Of a DNA stretch of 64,000 bases, positions 22,370 through 34,000 are shown one piece after another (within the stretch, counting starts at the first letter, position 1; every line of letters starts with the position of its first letter). The stretch lies in NCBI RefSeq assembly GCF_030272615.1, contig NC_081406.1, positions 265,765,192 to 265,829,191 on the forward strand. The letters are read 5' to 3'. Source of the DNA: Cryptomeria japonica. Lineage: Eukaryota; Streptophyta; Pinopsida; Cupressales; Cupressaceae. The notes under the pieces are model-generated. The model had not been told where the DNA came from, searched no databases, and was given only the letters and a program-made list of their open reading frames with translations. A program made the translations under genes and the position numbers.

Positions 22370-23443
22370 ATGGAAAACTTGAGAAACCAATTGGAAACAA
22401 CTCTCTTAGATTATGATGCAGAAAAAGAGAAGAATATCAAACTTGAAGATGATCTGAAGGCTGCATAGGATATCATTCAAGGACTTCAAGAAAATCTCAC
22501 TATTACAAGAAATAAGAGAAGATAAATTTGTGAAAAGATGCAGAATGACGATGATGAAAAGGAAACTCTTAATGATGTGGTAAACAAACTGAGAAAAGAA
22601 AACAGTGCAAAGAAGAATGAGATGTAGGATATGACTATGAGATTTTGTAAAGAGACTGAAAATCAGAAGAAGAATGAAGATGACTTGGTTAGAAGACTGA
22701 ATGATGCTAGAAATGAAAACACAAGACTTAGTCATGAAAATGATATGTTGAAGACAGACTTGATGCATACACAAAATGACACAAATGAACTCATGAGACA
22801 GAAAGGAATCTTGGAGAATGAACTAGCTGCTGCAAATCAACACAAAGAGAAATTTAAGAAAAGTTCAGAAGAACTTGATGACATGCTGAAGAATCAGAAA
22901 CCTAATGGTGATACTAATGACCTTGGCTTTGAAGTTGGTGAAAGCTCCGGTACTGCAATCAATCATGATCACAACAAACTGGTAAGACAACCTAATGCTT
23001 ACAAATTTAATGGGAGATGCTTTAACTGTAACAAGTATGGTCATAGAGAAAATCAGTGTAGATCTAGAAATTATCAGAACACTAATACATTCACCGGTCA
23101 ATATTCTAAATGCAACAAAGTTGGTCATAATTCAGAAAATTGTAGAATGAATGTAAGATGTTATATTTGTAGAAGATTTGGACATATATCTAATCAATGC
23201 AGAACACATAGCGACATAGGATATGGAAAAGCTATTCAGAAAAACAATGTGACTTGTTATGCTTGCAACAAGATTGGACATACTACAAAATTTTGTAGGA
23301 GTAAGACTTCACCGACAAATAACAAAGGACCCAGTTTGAAAGGTAAAGAAAAGGTTGAAGAGGTAAAGCAAGAATTTTCAAAACAATGGATTAAGAAGTC
23401 TGACATGAATGTTAGTGAAGCTATTCCTTCACCACTAGAATAG
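22370..23443 (+). pseudogene. A ORF1: coiled-coil plus CCHC zinc-knuckle protein
   Basis: It starts at the ATG at 22370 (MENLRNQLE). Three in-frame stops fall in the coiled-coil half (near 22466, 22523 and 22626). After 22631 the frame is open to 23443. Knuckles are CFNCNKYGHRENQC, a second lacking its first Cys, CYICRRFGHISNQC and CYACNKIGHTTKFC. A Lys-rich tail follows. The protein looks like the nucleocapsid half of a Gag with a coiled-coil N-terminus that could drive self-association (inference). It shows no protease motif (DSGA or DTGA), and the next gene is ORF2 rather than pol. Confidence 0.8.
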
Positions 23444-23786
23444 AGTATCACTCCATTGGCAGGAGATTCTTCATCTAACTGATAAATAATCCGTTGGGGG
23501 TTTGGCAACAAATTAAAAAACATGCTAATATACCCTTGGTTGATGGTGAGAAGTTGAATTACTTCTTAACCGGCAGATGAGTTAAGTTTTTGACTTAATC
23601 GACATGCATTAAATGTGGTAGTTGAATGAAATAACATTATAAAGCAAGTGTTTTGGCTCCTTTTTCATTCACCGAGCATTCAAATCTTCGAGAGCGCGAA
23701 AATCTTGAGCGAAGGTATCCTTAGCAAAAAAGTGAAGCAGTTCATTCAAGCACTCATCCTAAAGGAATATTAAGGTATTTATAGCT
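23444..23786 (+). promoter_or_regulatory. Spacer of A with a possible internal promoter for ORF2
   Basis: A TATA-like ATTATAAAG at 23636-23644 is followed about 45-70 bases later by CG-containing words (CGAGAGCGCG, TTGAGCGAAGG), an AAGGTATTTATAG, and then the ORF2 ATG at 23787. The spacing fits a plant promoter with a short leader. The C spacer has a parallel arrangement. This is a prediction from sequence only. Confidence 0.4.
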
Positions 23787-26700
23787 ATGTCTTCTTCATC
23801 TACACCTGAATTTATTGCAAACCCTACTGTGATTGAAGTTATCAAGCGCCCTAGACCCATATTCAAACTGATTCCCGAAATTGCGAAGAAAGATGATACC
23901 CTAGGAGCATTTTCAAAAATACCTAAGGGAGTAGTTTATGCAGAGGATCCTAGAATGTATATACATTATCATATTGAGGAACTAGGAGATGAGGAAAATA
24001 AGAACATGTATAGAACTATAATCTATGATGCAAATGGTAATATCAAACTGGAACACAAGGTAGTGGAAACCCTAGGTTTTGTGGATACTCTTAACATCCT
24101 TGATTTTCCTGAAGATGTGATAAGAATAGTCCTAAGCAGAGTCCATGGCAAATTATTTTGGTTGGATTCCATCCAATAGATCACTAAAGAGGTAGTTAGG
24201 GCAGTAACAGGCTTACCCTCTACCGGTAGCAGGCCTGACAGAATTATGAAAGTTTCTAATGAAACTGTGATGAACTTAACCAGTGCAACATTTGACAAAA
24301 TATCCCTAAGAGTCAATGATGTGAAGGACATCAATGTTAGATTTGTCAGTATGATTCTTGGCTATAAGGCTACACATGCTAATAGGTTAAACTTAGTATT
24401 TAACCTATGTATTAAAAGTGCATATGACATGGTGAACGACAATACAAGAATATATGTGTGTGACTGGCTTAAAGATGGATTGATAGACAACCTAAAGAAA
24501 ATCAAAGGTGATAAGGGAACTTTCAGATTTGGAAATCTGCTTGTATGTTTAATTCTATACATTACCAAGGAAGTACCCGGTATTGGTAGGAAAGACTTTG
24601 CTTTTGATATACCGGTAGGAAAGCAACTGTTGGATATATTAAACAACATGGGAGATGATAGAGAGAAACATATAAATGAAAATTTTCAAGCATTGGAGGC
24701 TAGAATGAAGACAAGAATAAGGCTATCTCAAGCTATTGCTGATAAATATCAAAAAGAGATATGCTTTGTAATCAAGAAAGATGAAATCTGGATGGAGGCA
24801 GTTATCCCTAGGACTATTTGGGTAATTGAGATGGGATATGAGACAGATGATAACATAATTGAGACCTATGCAAAATCCCTCCTTGAAGCACCAAAGGAAC
24901 CATTTGAGAAAGTTTTTGGCAATGCAGAAACAATTGAGAGTGGTATCCAATCTTAGAAAATAGTCAAGAAAACTAAACAGATAGTGAGGAAGGGGACAAG
25001 ACAAGTGAAAGCAATAAAAGAAGATGTATTGAAGAAAACTGGTATTAAGGAAAGTGAACTGGAAGTACTTCAACCAGAAGCACATATTTCACTGGTTGCA
25101 ACTTCTTCTGACACTGAGATACTGACTGTATTCAAAAGGGTAGAAAGGAAAAGAAAATCCTCACCGACACCCTCTCCTACACCCAGAAAGACAAGACAAA
25201 AGCAACAGGTAGTTAGGCCTCCAGCTAAGAAGTTAACCCCAAAGAAAAATAAGGAAAAACAAGCTATTGCTCCACTGGACAAACTTCTAAATGAAATAAC
25301 TGAGGATGGAAAATTAAAAAATATTAGCAAGCTGTATAACACACTTTCCAATGATGATAAAGAGAGCACAGAGAATAGTGTAATTTTACACTTAGACATA
25401 TACAAGAAATTTTTGATGGAGATTGTTGATGATATACCCAATGATTTATACAGAAGACTAGAAGCTAGAAGGGTAGCTATTGTTGAGCTAGATAAAAACA
25501 GAAAAATTACTTGCAGTTCACCCAATGAACTCCACTAAAGAGATAGATGAATTAATTAGTGAGGCCAACCAGATAGTATTTTCAACTGGTCACCGACATG
25601 TAGGACTAATGGCAGGCAGAGTGAATGAAATCTCTGAAGAAACTGCAGATCAATGGGATATATTCCTTGTTGAAAAGGAGAAACATGAACTTGAAAGACC
25701 TAAGACCATCAGAGTCTACCAAAAGGACAAGGATAAGGGGAAAGGTAAGGTAGGTGGACCTCCGAGCCTAAAGATAACTGATAACTTTCCCCCACCTCTC
25801 TCTGATACTCCACCAGCAGAAACTATTGACAAACAACCAACAACAGAGAGTATGGAGACTCCTCATGAAGATACAAATCCCAAGTCTGAAATTTTGTACA
25901 CTATGAACATAGACACCCAAGAGGTAAATATTGTGTTTGATAAAGAGACCACTGAAGATAAGAAGAAAGATGTGGCTACTGAGCCACTGGTTGCAGATGT
26001 TGAGATTGGGATTGAGACATAAACTGAACAATCAGTTGATCCCCTACCTACTGGAATGGTGACTAATACAAACATTGCTAAACCCATGAAGCTAGAACAA
26101 CCGGCTGACAAAACAGTGAAACCAGTTGAGATACCAATAGTTACATAGGTGCATACTGAGAAACAGATAGTGAATACTGAGACTTCATCAGAGAAACTAG
26201 TAGTAGAGAGCACAGTAAAACCCAATGAGGCACAAGTTGAGAAACAGGAACAGAAAAAGGTTGAGGTACAAGTTCATGCAGAGATAGTGCCACCAACTTC
26301 ATTTGAAAAGCCCAAGCCTTTGGTAGTGGAAACTCAAACTCAAACAGATCCTCTAGAAAAAGAGGAAAGCAAAGCTATCACTAAAACCGACAGACTACAG
26401 ATTGTGAGAATAGTTGGACAGTCACCTGGCACATCAATGACTGAATTCCAACCTACAAATCTAACAGAGGTATTATTGGATTCCATTAAGAAAATCACAG
26501 AATGTAATGAGCAAGCATATAAGGCAATAGATGACACTTTAACAATTTTAAGGTGATAGCTCCAAAATGCAACATAGATAATAAAGATTCTTTGAGCCAA
26601 TTAGACACATTGTCTAAGTATATAACCAACAACCTCATAACACTAGACCAAATAAATGAAGATACATTCAAAGACAAAATGAATAAGGAGAAATAAAAAT

Positions 26701-27257
26701 TATTTGAGGAAACAGTGGAGAAGAATAAGGAACAAATGGAAACCTTATTACCGGCATTAGGAGAAACAATTTTGGATTTCAAGAAACTGTACAAAGATAC
26801 CTGCAAAATTGATATTTTGATAGAGGACATAGATTCAGAGATCAACAAAGCTAAAAAATAAATCAACAATATTGCTGACAATTTAATAGGAACATCAGAT
26901 TCATTTTTGGAAGTTGAAAAGAATATTGCAATTCTTGAGGAGAAAATTGAAAAGTTAGAAAAAGATAAAGAAAAGATAAAGGTTAAGGAAAAGGATTTAA
27001 AATGCAAACCAAGCCCTAAACTGGATTACCTCATTTCTTTGAGAAAATAAATTTCTGAGGCTCGGGTTCCCAGACTTAAGACACCAAAATAGAAAATGCA
27101 CATACTCACTGGTATAATTCAAAGAACAAAAGCGACATTAAAGGACAATGAAAGGTTCAACGACAGTCAAAATTTTGCATTGGTAGACATCTGTCAGATT
27201 GTAACCCACTGGTTACAAGGATCTAGGCAGGAACCACACTCCACTGATAGTGAATAA
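23787..27257 (+). pseudogene. A ORF2: large unrecognised protein of the two-ORF family (best copy)
   Basis: It starts at the ATG at 23787 and ends at the TAA at 27255, about 1,150 codons. Stops are at 24177, 24954, 26020, 26146 and a few after 26560, with frame changes near 25520 and 26560. Domains in order are: an N-terminal conserved region of about 390 residues (landmarks FIANPTVIEVIKRPRP, VLSRVHG, MILGYKA, FRFGNLLVCL, MEAVIPR, EMGYETDD); a Lys/Pro/Arg-rich linker (SPTPSPTPRK); a second helical domain with DDIPNDLYRRLEARR and GLMAGRVNEI; an acidic, Thr-rich region; and a coiled-coil tail. I find no enzyme signature, signal peptide or clear membrane segment. Gene order (after a Gag-like ORF, before the 3' LTR) is the position of env-like ORFs in some plant copia elements. 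Confidence 0.7.
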
Positions 27258-27443
27258 ATTTTTTTGTCATTGATGCCAAATGGGGAGTAGTGGAGATGAG
27301 AACAATGATTAGAAGAAAGACATCATCAGCTCAGGGGGAGCACACATTTTGGTGACATAGTTTTGACAAGTTTTGGCAGATTCTTTTTGGACACTTTTTG
27401 GATTTTTCTCATGAGTGTTGCCATCAATGCCAAAGGGGGAGAT
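27258..27443 (+). promoter_or_regulatory. Polypurine tract cluster of element A
   Basis: Three spaced tracts occur: GCCAAATGGGGAG near 27278, CTCAGGGGGAGCAC near 27333 and GCCAAAGGGGGAGAT ending at 27443, which abuts the 3' LTR. Two of them follow 'cattgatgcc' or 'catcaatgcc'. The last is placed as the plus-strand primer. Confidence 0.7.
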
Positions 27444-28231
27444 TTTTGGCAAATGCACACTCCAATGAGAAATTGTAGGTGATTTAAGGTATTGTCATTG
27501 ATGGAAACCTTACAATCATATGATACCGATAGGCACCGGCACCGACAAACTCTACATTGACATACAGTTCACCGGTACCGAAAATAAAGATTACCGACAC
27601 CCTGGCTGACATGAATTTTGTTTAATTATGTTTTGTATTTAATTGTAAAATCCTTTTGTAAGACAACATGGTGGATTGTAATAAGACTCATATAAGTATG
27701 AGATCTTGTAGATTATTCAGGAGAAGTATGTATGGTTAGATTATTGCAGATCTAATGTGTGAATTGTAAGGCAGATTTTGGATAAGGGTTTATGATTATT
27801 GCAGAGCTTAAACCGGTACTGAACCTGGCATAGAAGATGCTGATCTGAAGCAGTACATGACATTGGGTTTGTATAATCCATTTTTGTAAGTCAGTGAGAC
27901 TTCTTTTGTAACTGAGCAGTGAGCTCTAGGAACTTGGCCTTCCGGCATGTGCAGGCCCCTATTGTAACAGTAAAATTCTCTTATTGGCCAGTAAGCGAAT
28001 ATTGTGGGTCACAAATCCCACCGAGGTTTTTCCCACACCAGGTTTCCTCATTAAAACATTGTGTTATGGTGTGTCTTTCATGTTGTGCTTATTGTTTTTA
28101 TTTGCTGCATTAATTTTAGTTTACCTGTACACAATTTTGGTATGCTTTTCATATAATAAGTTCAGAAAATTCTTTAACCGATCGGATACTGATTCACCCC
28201 CCCCCTCTCAGTATCTTTGGGAATCCTAACA
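27444..28231 (+). repeat. 3' LTR of element A
   Basis: It has the same length and motifs as the 5' LTR. The first bases read TTTTGGC in place of TGTTGGC. It is followed by the CATCT target duplication. Confidence 0.9.
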
Positions 28232-28236
28232 CATCT

Positions 28237-30194
28237 TCCATTATCCATTCTTCTTATGTGTTAATACTATTGGTATTGCATAAGGCCTCAAACTTTCTTT
28301 GATCAAACCTTTCTTCAAAAGATTTTGTACTTGTCTATTCAATTCTTCATTTTCTGTCGGTGTCATTCGGTGTGTAGATTTGTTAGGCAAACTAGCTCCA
28401 GGAATCAGGTCCATGCAATAACTGATACTCCTCACCAATGGTAATCCATCATGCACATTATCTGAAATTATGTCTTCATACTCTATTACTAACTTCTTTA
28501 TTTCTTCCGGTTGTTCTTCTTCATGCTCCAGGTTCTCGGTCTTCTTAGGAACTAAGGCAAAACACACATTCTCATGTCTCATCCCATCTAGGAATTTTCT
28601 TCCATCTACCAAAAATATTCTAGCATTCGTACATAATTCACTCTTCAGAGGCTCCTCCAAGGGTAATAAGGTTTTCTTCATACCCTTTTCTACAATAGTG
28701 TATATGTTCTTTCTCCCATCATGTATTGCCTGTCTATCAAACTTCCAAGGTCTATCCAACAAAAGGTGACAAATATCCATAGGCATAATATCACACAAGA
28801 CTTCATCATGATAATTCCCAATTTTCATTTCACCAAACATTGCTCACTTACTAACAACTTATGATCATCCTGAATCAATGCTATATGATAAGGCTTAGGG
28901 TGTTTCAATCTTTCCAACTTCAATTTATTCACCATCTCTTCTGAAACAAGATTATCCAAACTACCACTATCAATAAAAACTTTACAACACTTATTGGATA
29001 CCTTACATCTGGTCTTGAACAAATTTCTCCTCTGCAAAGGCTCTTCATCTTCTCCGGTATGACACAAAGCTCCCCTCATCATCAATAGTTCTCCATCTTC
29101 CAGGTTGTTAGCTAATCCAGTGGGGATTTCTTTCACCAATGTTGTTCTCTCAACATTATCTATTTTCTTACATTCAAAAGTGCAATGTCCTTCTCCTCCA
29201 CACTTAAAGAAAGTACCTCTAAACACTCTCTTATCTTGTCTTTTCTCATCTTTTCCAAGACTCTCATTCTGGTAGCCATCAGGTTCTCTCCTTTAGTAGA
29301 AATTTTTGTCATCCTTCCAATATGAATTACCTTTTTTTCTTACTTTCATTTCCTTGTTCTAATCCATATAGGTTCCTCTTCCTCCAAAATATCCTCTTCC
29401 TGCTTGAAATCTTCCTTCGAAAAACCTTCCACCTCTACCTCTATGTCTCTGCTCATGTCTTTTATTCATCTTCTCTTCTACTTTTAGGGCATACTAGTAA
29501 GCTTCTTCAATACTCTCCAACTTGATCAAATTGAGTTCATCTTGTATAGACATCCACAATCCATTCAAATATCTTTCAACTTGTTCAACCTCATCTTTGA
29601 CATGTCCGGATCTGATATTCAACCTCTAGAATATTTCAGTATACTCCTTCTGCGTCAAGTTCTGCAACTTCCAGAATAGGTTCACTTAATAATCAACAGG
29701 CACAAACTTTGTTTTTAACTTGACAACCATCCACTCCCATGATTTGATCTTCTCTTTACATCTCCTCTATCTATCAACCTGCAAATGTTCCCACCAAAGA
29801 GATACATGACCTTTCAATCAGGTATAGGCATAATTCACCTTTCTTTCTTCTAGAGATTTCTCAAAATCAAAATAATTCTCCATCTCCAAGATCCAATCCA
29901 TCAATTCATCCGAATCCAACTTTCCATCATACTCTAGTGGGGTAAAATGTGGTTTGGTGTTCGCCCTACTTAAAACCCACAAGAACCTCTCTTCCTCTGG
30001 ATCAAATGTCGGTGGATTTGCTACTTGTTCTATCGGTGCTTCTTCTTCATCTTCACTCACATCTTCAATATGTTGGCCTCTTCTTTGGGTTGTCTCAATG
30101 ACTTCCAACTGGGCTGCAATTCCTCTCAACATTTTCATCATAGCAGGGTCTACATTCCCATGTCCTCACCATTCCTATTTCCTCTTTGCACCAT
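28237..30194 (-). pseudogene. G gag, protease and N-terminal RT
   Basis: The start is taken at the ATG at 30194 (MVQRGNR). A frame change about 30 bases on leads into MMKMLRG and a gypsy Gag domain (FDPEEERFLW, EMENYFDFEKSLEERKVNYAY). Further on are a basic Arg/Gly tract, a zinc knuckle near 29190 with the first Cys replaced by Phe, an aspartic protease motif IDSGSLDNLVS near 28955, and the RT start with GLPLVRSISY and KGLIKES. The frame stops one codon before the A insertion (TAA for the codon after HKKNG) and resumes at 21507. Many stops make it nonfunctional. Confidence 0.88.
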
Positions 30195-30286
30195 CTTTAC
30201 GCCAATCCTCTGCAATTGCAGGTCGGATCCACAGTTCACCACCCCTCAACAAGATTCTTAGGACAATGCAATCTCCATAACGAAAT

Positions 30287-30301
30287 CTCACTCTGATACC
30301 A
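30287..30301 (-). promoter_or_regulatory. Primer binding site of gypsy element G
   Basis: The minus strand reads TGGTATCAGAGTGAG, two bases after the 5' LTR, matching the initiator-Met tRNA 3' end over the first 11 bases. Confidence 0.85.
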
Positions 30302-30303
30302 CT

Positions 30304-31062
30304 TGGTCTAGTCACCAGTTAGGAGGGACCTCAAAGAGATCAATCCAGATTGGGCAGCAAAAGTCAACACAATGGAAACAAGAGGATATGATGGAGGCAA
30401 TGCAAAACTGAATATATTAGATCATGAAAACTGATTATAGATAACCGATAACATCCGGATTATAAGATTCGACTCATTGGCATGTTATAAACATGCTTAA
30501 TTACAGAATAGGTCACTCCCAAAAATCCAAATCTTAAGATCTATCTCCTATTTTCTATCTGACTGACTTCCAATGCTCAAGTACAATGATTTATATGATC
30601 TAGAGGAACCCGATCTGCCCAAGAGGAAAAGAACAAGATCAAACGTGTAAAACACTAGGTTGGCCTTTGCCAAAGAGATTCCTCTGGAAAATCCAAAGGA
30701 TGAAGTGCAGATCAATGGGAAGGTTAGACGCATGCCAAAGAACATTGGAAACCATGAATAGGGGCTCCATAAGCTACAGAAAGGATTCAACAAAATAGGT
30801 CCAGGTAGTTCCGATATCAAAGCCAGAAAACTGTCTCGAAATCTAGAATTGATAACTTGCCGAAAAATTATCCAAATGCTCCATGGTTTAAGAATAAAGA
30901 AGATGATCATGTCCTCAAGCGAAATCGAACTCCACAAGATCTAGTGAGCTAATGGAAGAAAATGCAGAATGAAATGTTGAAACTGTTAAACAAAAAATAA
31001 ATAGAAAAGAAATAAGTTTGGTTGATGCAAGATTGCCAAGAACTGGGGATGCTCATGCATCA
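30304..31062 (-). repeat. 5' LTR of gypsy element G
   Basis: On the plus strand it runs from TGGTCTAGTCACC to CTCATGCATCA. It matches 4294-5060 and is followed by CCTTG at 31063-31067. Confidence 0.87.
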
Positions 31063-31067
31063 CCTTG

Positions 31068-34000
31068 TGGGAGACAAATTTGATAACATCCATGATCCCG
31101 ACCTACTTTCTAACCAGAAGAATCTGTGCAAGTTTGATTTTGCAAGAATTCAAGAAAAGATGAAGAAAGGAGAAATTGAGTCCTTGGGGTACAAACTATG
31201 GCTTTGTAGTCTACCGCAATATATGGCCCCATTGGCTTAATATTGTCCAGAGCTGCTCCGTGCATGCATTTTAAATTTCCATGGAGATGTTGGAGTGATT
31301 CGAGGTAAGACTTTTCAGGTGGTCATTAATGTCAACAATATAAAAAATATGTTGTGCATCTTGCCCCATGCAATGGAAGTGGAGTCATTTACAAGGAAAA
31401 AGATGGAGGATTATTGGCCTACAAGAAAAGACACTCAAATTTTGCAATGCTAAGTTAAAAAGATATATGAGAGAAACTCAGCTACCAAAGTTTCCCCAAT
31501 CCATGAAATCTTTCAATCAACATTTGCTAGATGTTTTCTCCATGCTATCTTTCATTTATGGCTTTGACATGGATCAAGATGTATTTGAATTCCAAATGGC
31601 CTTGGCTTTCAAGCTCAAGAAGCAGAAGACCCCTTTCAAATATTATTTTGTGAAGATTATTTAGATTGGTATGCTCAAAGACTTCAAGAGATATGAATCA
31701 CAACTCAAGTTTAGGTACCTTTTTTTTCTAGCTCATATGTCTTTGTACCAAAAATCGAACTTCTTTAGCCGGTATATGGATTTATTTGTGGTAGATGAGC
31801 AGAAATGTAGAAAGCCAGTGTCAACCTAGACCCATGTTTTGTCTTCCACCTGTGATTACTATACCTTCTATGATCAATTTATAGCTCCTATTTTAGAACA
31901 TTTGAGTCATGAGAAACCCCACCCCCAAATTTCTAATAGGCAAGTCAAGTGGATGTCAAAATCCAAAACCCCATGTCACTGGTCTTTGAGGGTAGATTTT
32001 ACAAAAATAAGAGTGCATGGTTTTGATAAAGAACCTTTTCGACTCCTGACCTACTTAACTAATAGAGTCCTTGCATTAGAATTATTCAGGCAACTCTCAA
32101 TTGCGGATAAATCATATGGGTCAGGGAGACATCAAACCGGTATGCATGACACCCCAAAGGATTTGGGTACAATTGTCTTGGAAAATAGGGGTGCAGAACA
32201 TTTATTGGCAACTAAGCTAGCTCATTTGGGTTTGGTGTATATTGAAGATAAGTGGCATTAGGACTTGGATGACTACCTATCAGACCGCAAGGTTAAAGTT
32301 TACCACATTTACCGACCCTACTGGGAAGAAAGGCTAAACCCGTTAGAGGATTCCCCAAGCATTCACATAGACCTTTCTCTCATTACCTCCTCATCTTGAA
32401 AGGCCATATTGGTTATCTTTTTATGAGATCAAAGCTCGAATGGATCTTACAAAGAGGATTGACATCTCTCTTAGGAAGAAAATCTCTCCAAATAGGTGGT
32501 CAAATGAGCAGATTGCTGATTTTTGGAATTTTCGACAGAAGATAAGGGATAGTAAGTCGGATTATCTAGTCCAGCCTTTAGATAATCAATTTAATGATAT
32601 ATGGAACAATGAGCATGATGACACTAAGGGTGATGAAGAAGAATTTTATGAGCTCAAGGACATTAAAGGAAAGAAAGTCGCAGTCAATTCCATGGTAACT
32701 CCCTCTGTGCATGGAGGATTCTTGATAGTCTGACGGTCACACTCTCAAAAATAAAAAGAAGATGTCCCAAAAAACTCAGTAACCCCAGCAAGTAGTCAAG
32801 GCAGACAATTTGCCAATTGAGAAGAGGAAAAAGATGGATGACCCACAAAGTGAAGCCTTAGAGCAAACATTCATGTCAAATCTAACTCCAACCACTTCGA
32901 CGACTCAGGTATGCTTTTCTCCTCCTCTTCTATCTTCTTAATCTTTGGCCAATTTGTCATTTTCAATCTCCCACATCTCTTAGGTGGACAATTTCCCCTC
33001 AGTATAGACCCTTGTCTCTGTCCAAATTCCCATGTGTGTGGAGGCTTCTGCTCAATTTTCCACATCATCCTTTTTGATGGGCTTAGCTTTTACAACCTTG
33101 TAGGCTATTCCTTCTTTTGTTTTTCTAGTTTTTGCACCCTCTTCTATAGTTGCCAATGTTTCTACGAAACCCTCCCTGGTTTCACATTCTAGTCCAACAC
33201 CCTTTGTATCTCAACAAAGCTTTGCACCTCCCTCCATATTCATAGGACAATGGAAAAATATTCCCCCTTTCTCTCCTTTAGTTTTGAATTTTCCAAAACA
33301 AACTCAGTTTGAGTCTGTTGTAGTTCCAATTCCTTTCACTCTTCCCCTCAAACACACCATTGCCTCCCAATACATATGTCACCTATTGAATTTAGAGACT
33401 AGGCAGATACCACCAGAATGGCCTGAGAAAAGTGTGCATAGAGGAGAAGGGAGAAATATGCTACCAGACCAACGATACTGCATATTGAAACCATCTATAA
33501 TGAGGCGCACCAATCCATCATGTTTGTCACAAAAATACCCAATGTGATTAAGCCAAAGGGTGAAATGCAGCCTGAAGACTATACACTTCATGTAGTGAGC
33601 ATCAATCTGAGCCAGGCCCGAGTTCAAGAGAAAGTGAAGTTGATGGAAGTTACACAAAAGATAGTGACGATGAACCTTTTGAAAGTTACTCTCTTGGAAA
33701 AGAGAGAGGCTGAGCTGTTAAATGCAAAGAGTACTGTGGAACTCTTGAGATAGAAAGAGAAGGCAAAAGATACAAAAATTGCTCATTCATCAAAGGAGAT
33801 CACTCAACTGTCCAAAGAATGGCAAGAGAAAAATCTTTCTCTTTCCCAAAAAGTTAGGAAGAGATGACTAAGCTGCAAGAATAACTTAGTATCCCGACAC
33901 TCCAAATTCAAAATTATTAGCAAGAAAAGGAGAACTTATCCAAGGAGTTACAAAATAAAAGCCAAGAGATTGCTTAGATGAATACAAGCCTCGTAGACAT

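Larger units (their letters stand above)
21513..28231 (+). mobile_element. Element A: full-length two-ORF non-autonomous LTR retrotransposon
   Basis: LTRs 21513-22298 and 27444-28231 are nearly collinear, and the element is flanked by CATCT on both sides (21508-21512 and 28232-28236). The primer site begins two bases after the 5' LTR. Inside are ORF1 (coiled coil plus CCHC), a 340-base spacer, a long ORF2 and several polypurine tracts. It splits the RT of gypsy G, whose frame resumes on each side. At 6.7 kb it is the best preserved member, and it has no protease, integrase or RT. Confidence 0.92.
4294..31062 (-). mobile_element. Element G: Ty3/gypsy chromovirus, interrupted by insertions E, B and A
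   Basis: LTRs at 4294-5060 and 30304-31062 are similar along their length and are flanked by the same 5 bases, CCTTG (4289-4293 and 31063-31067). On the minus strand the order is 5' LTR, primer site TGGTATCAGAGTGAG, gag, protease, RT, RNase H, integrase, chromodomain, 3' LTR, which is the chromovirus order. Subtracting the three nested insertions leaves about 6.2 kb, a normal length for this group. Stops and lost catalytic residues show it is dead. Confidence 0.9.
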
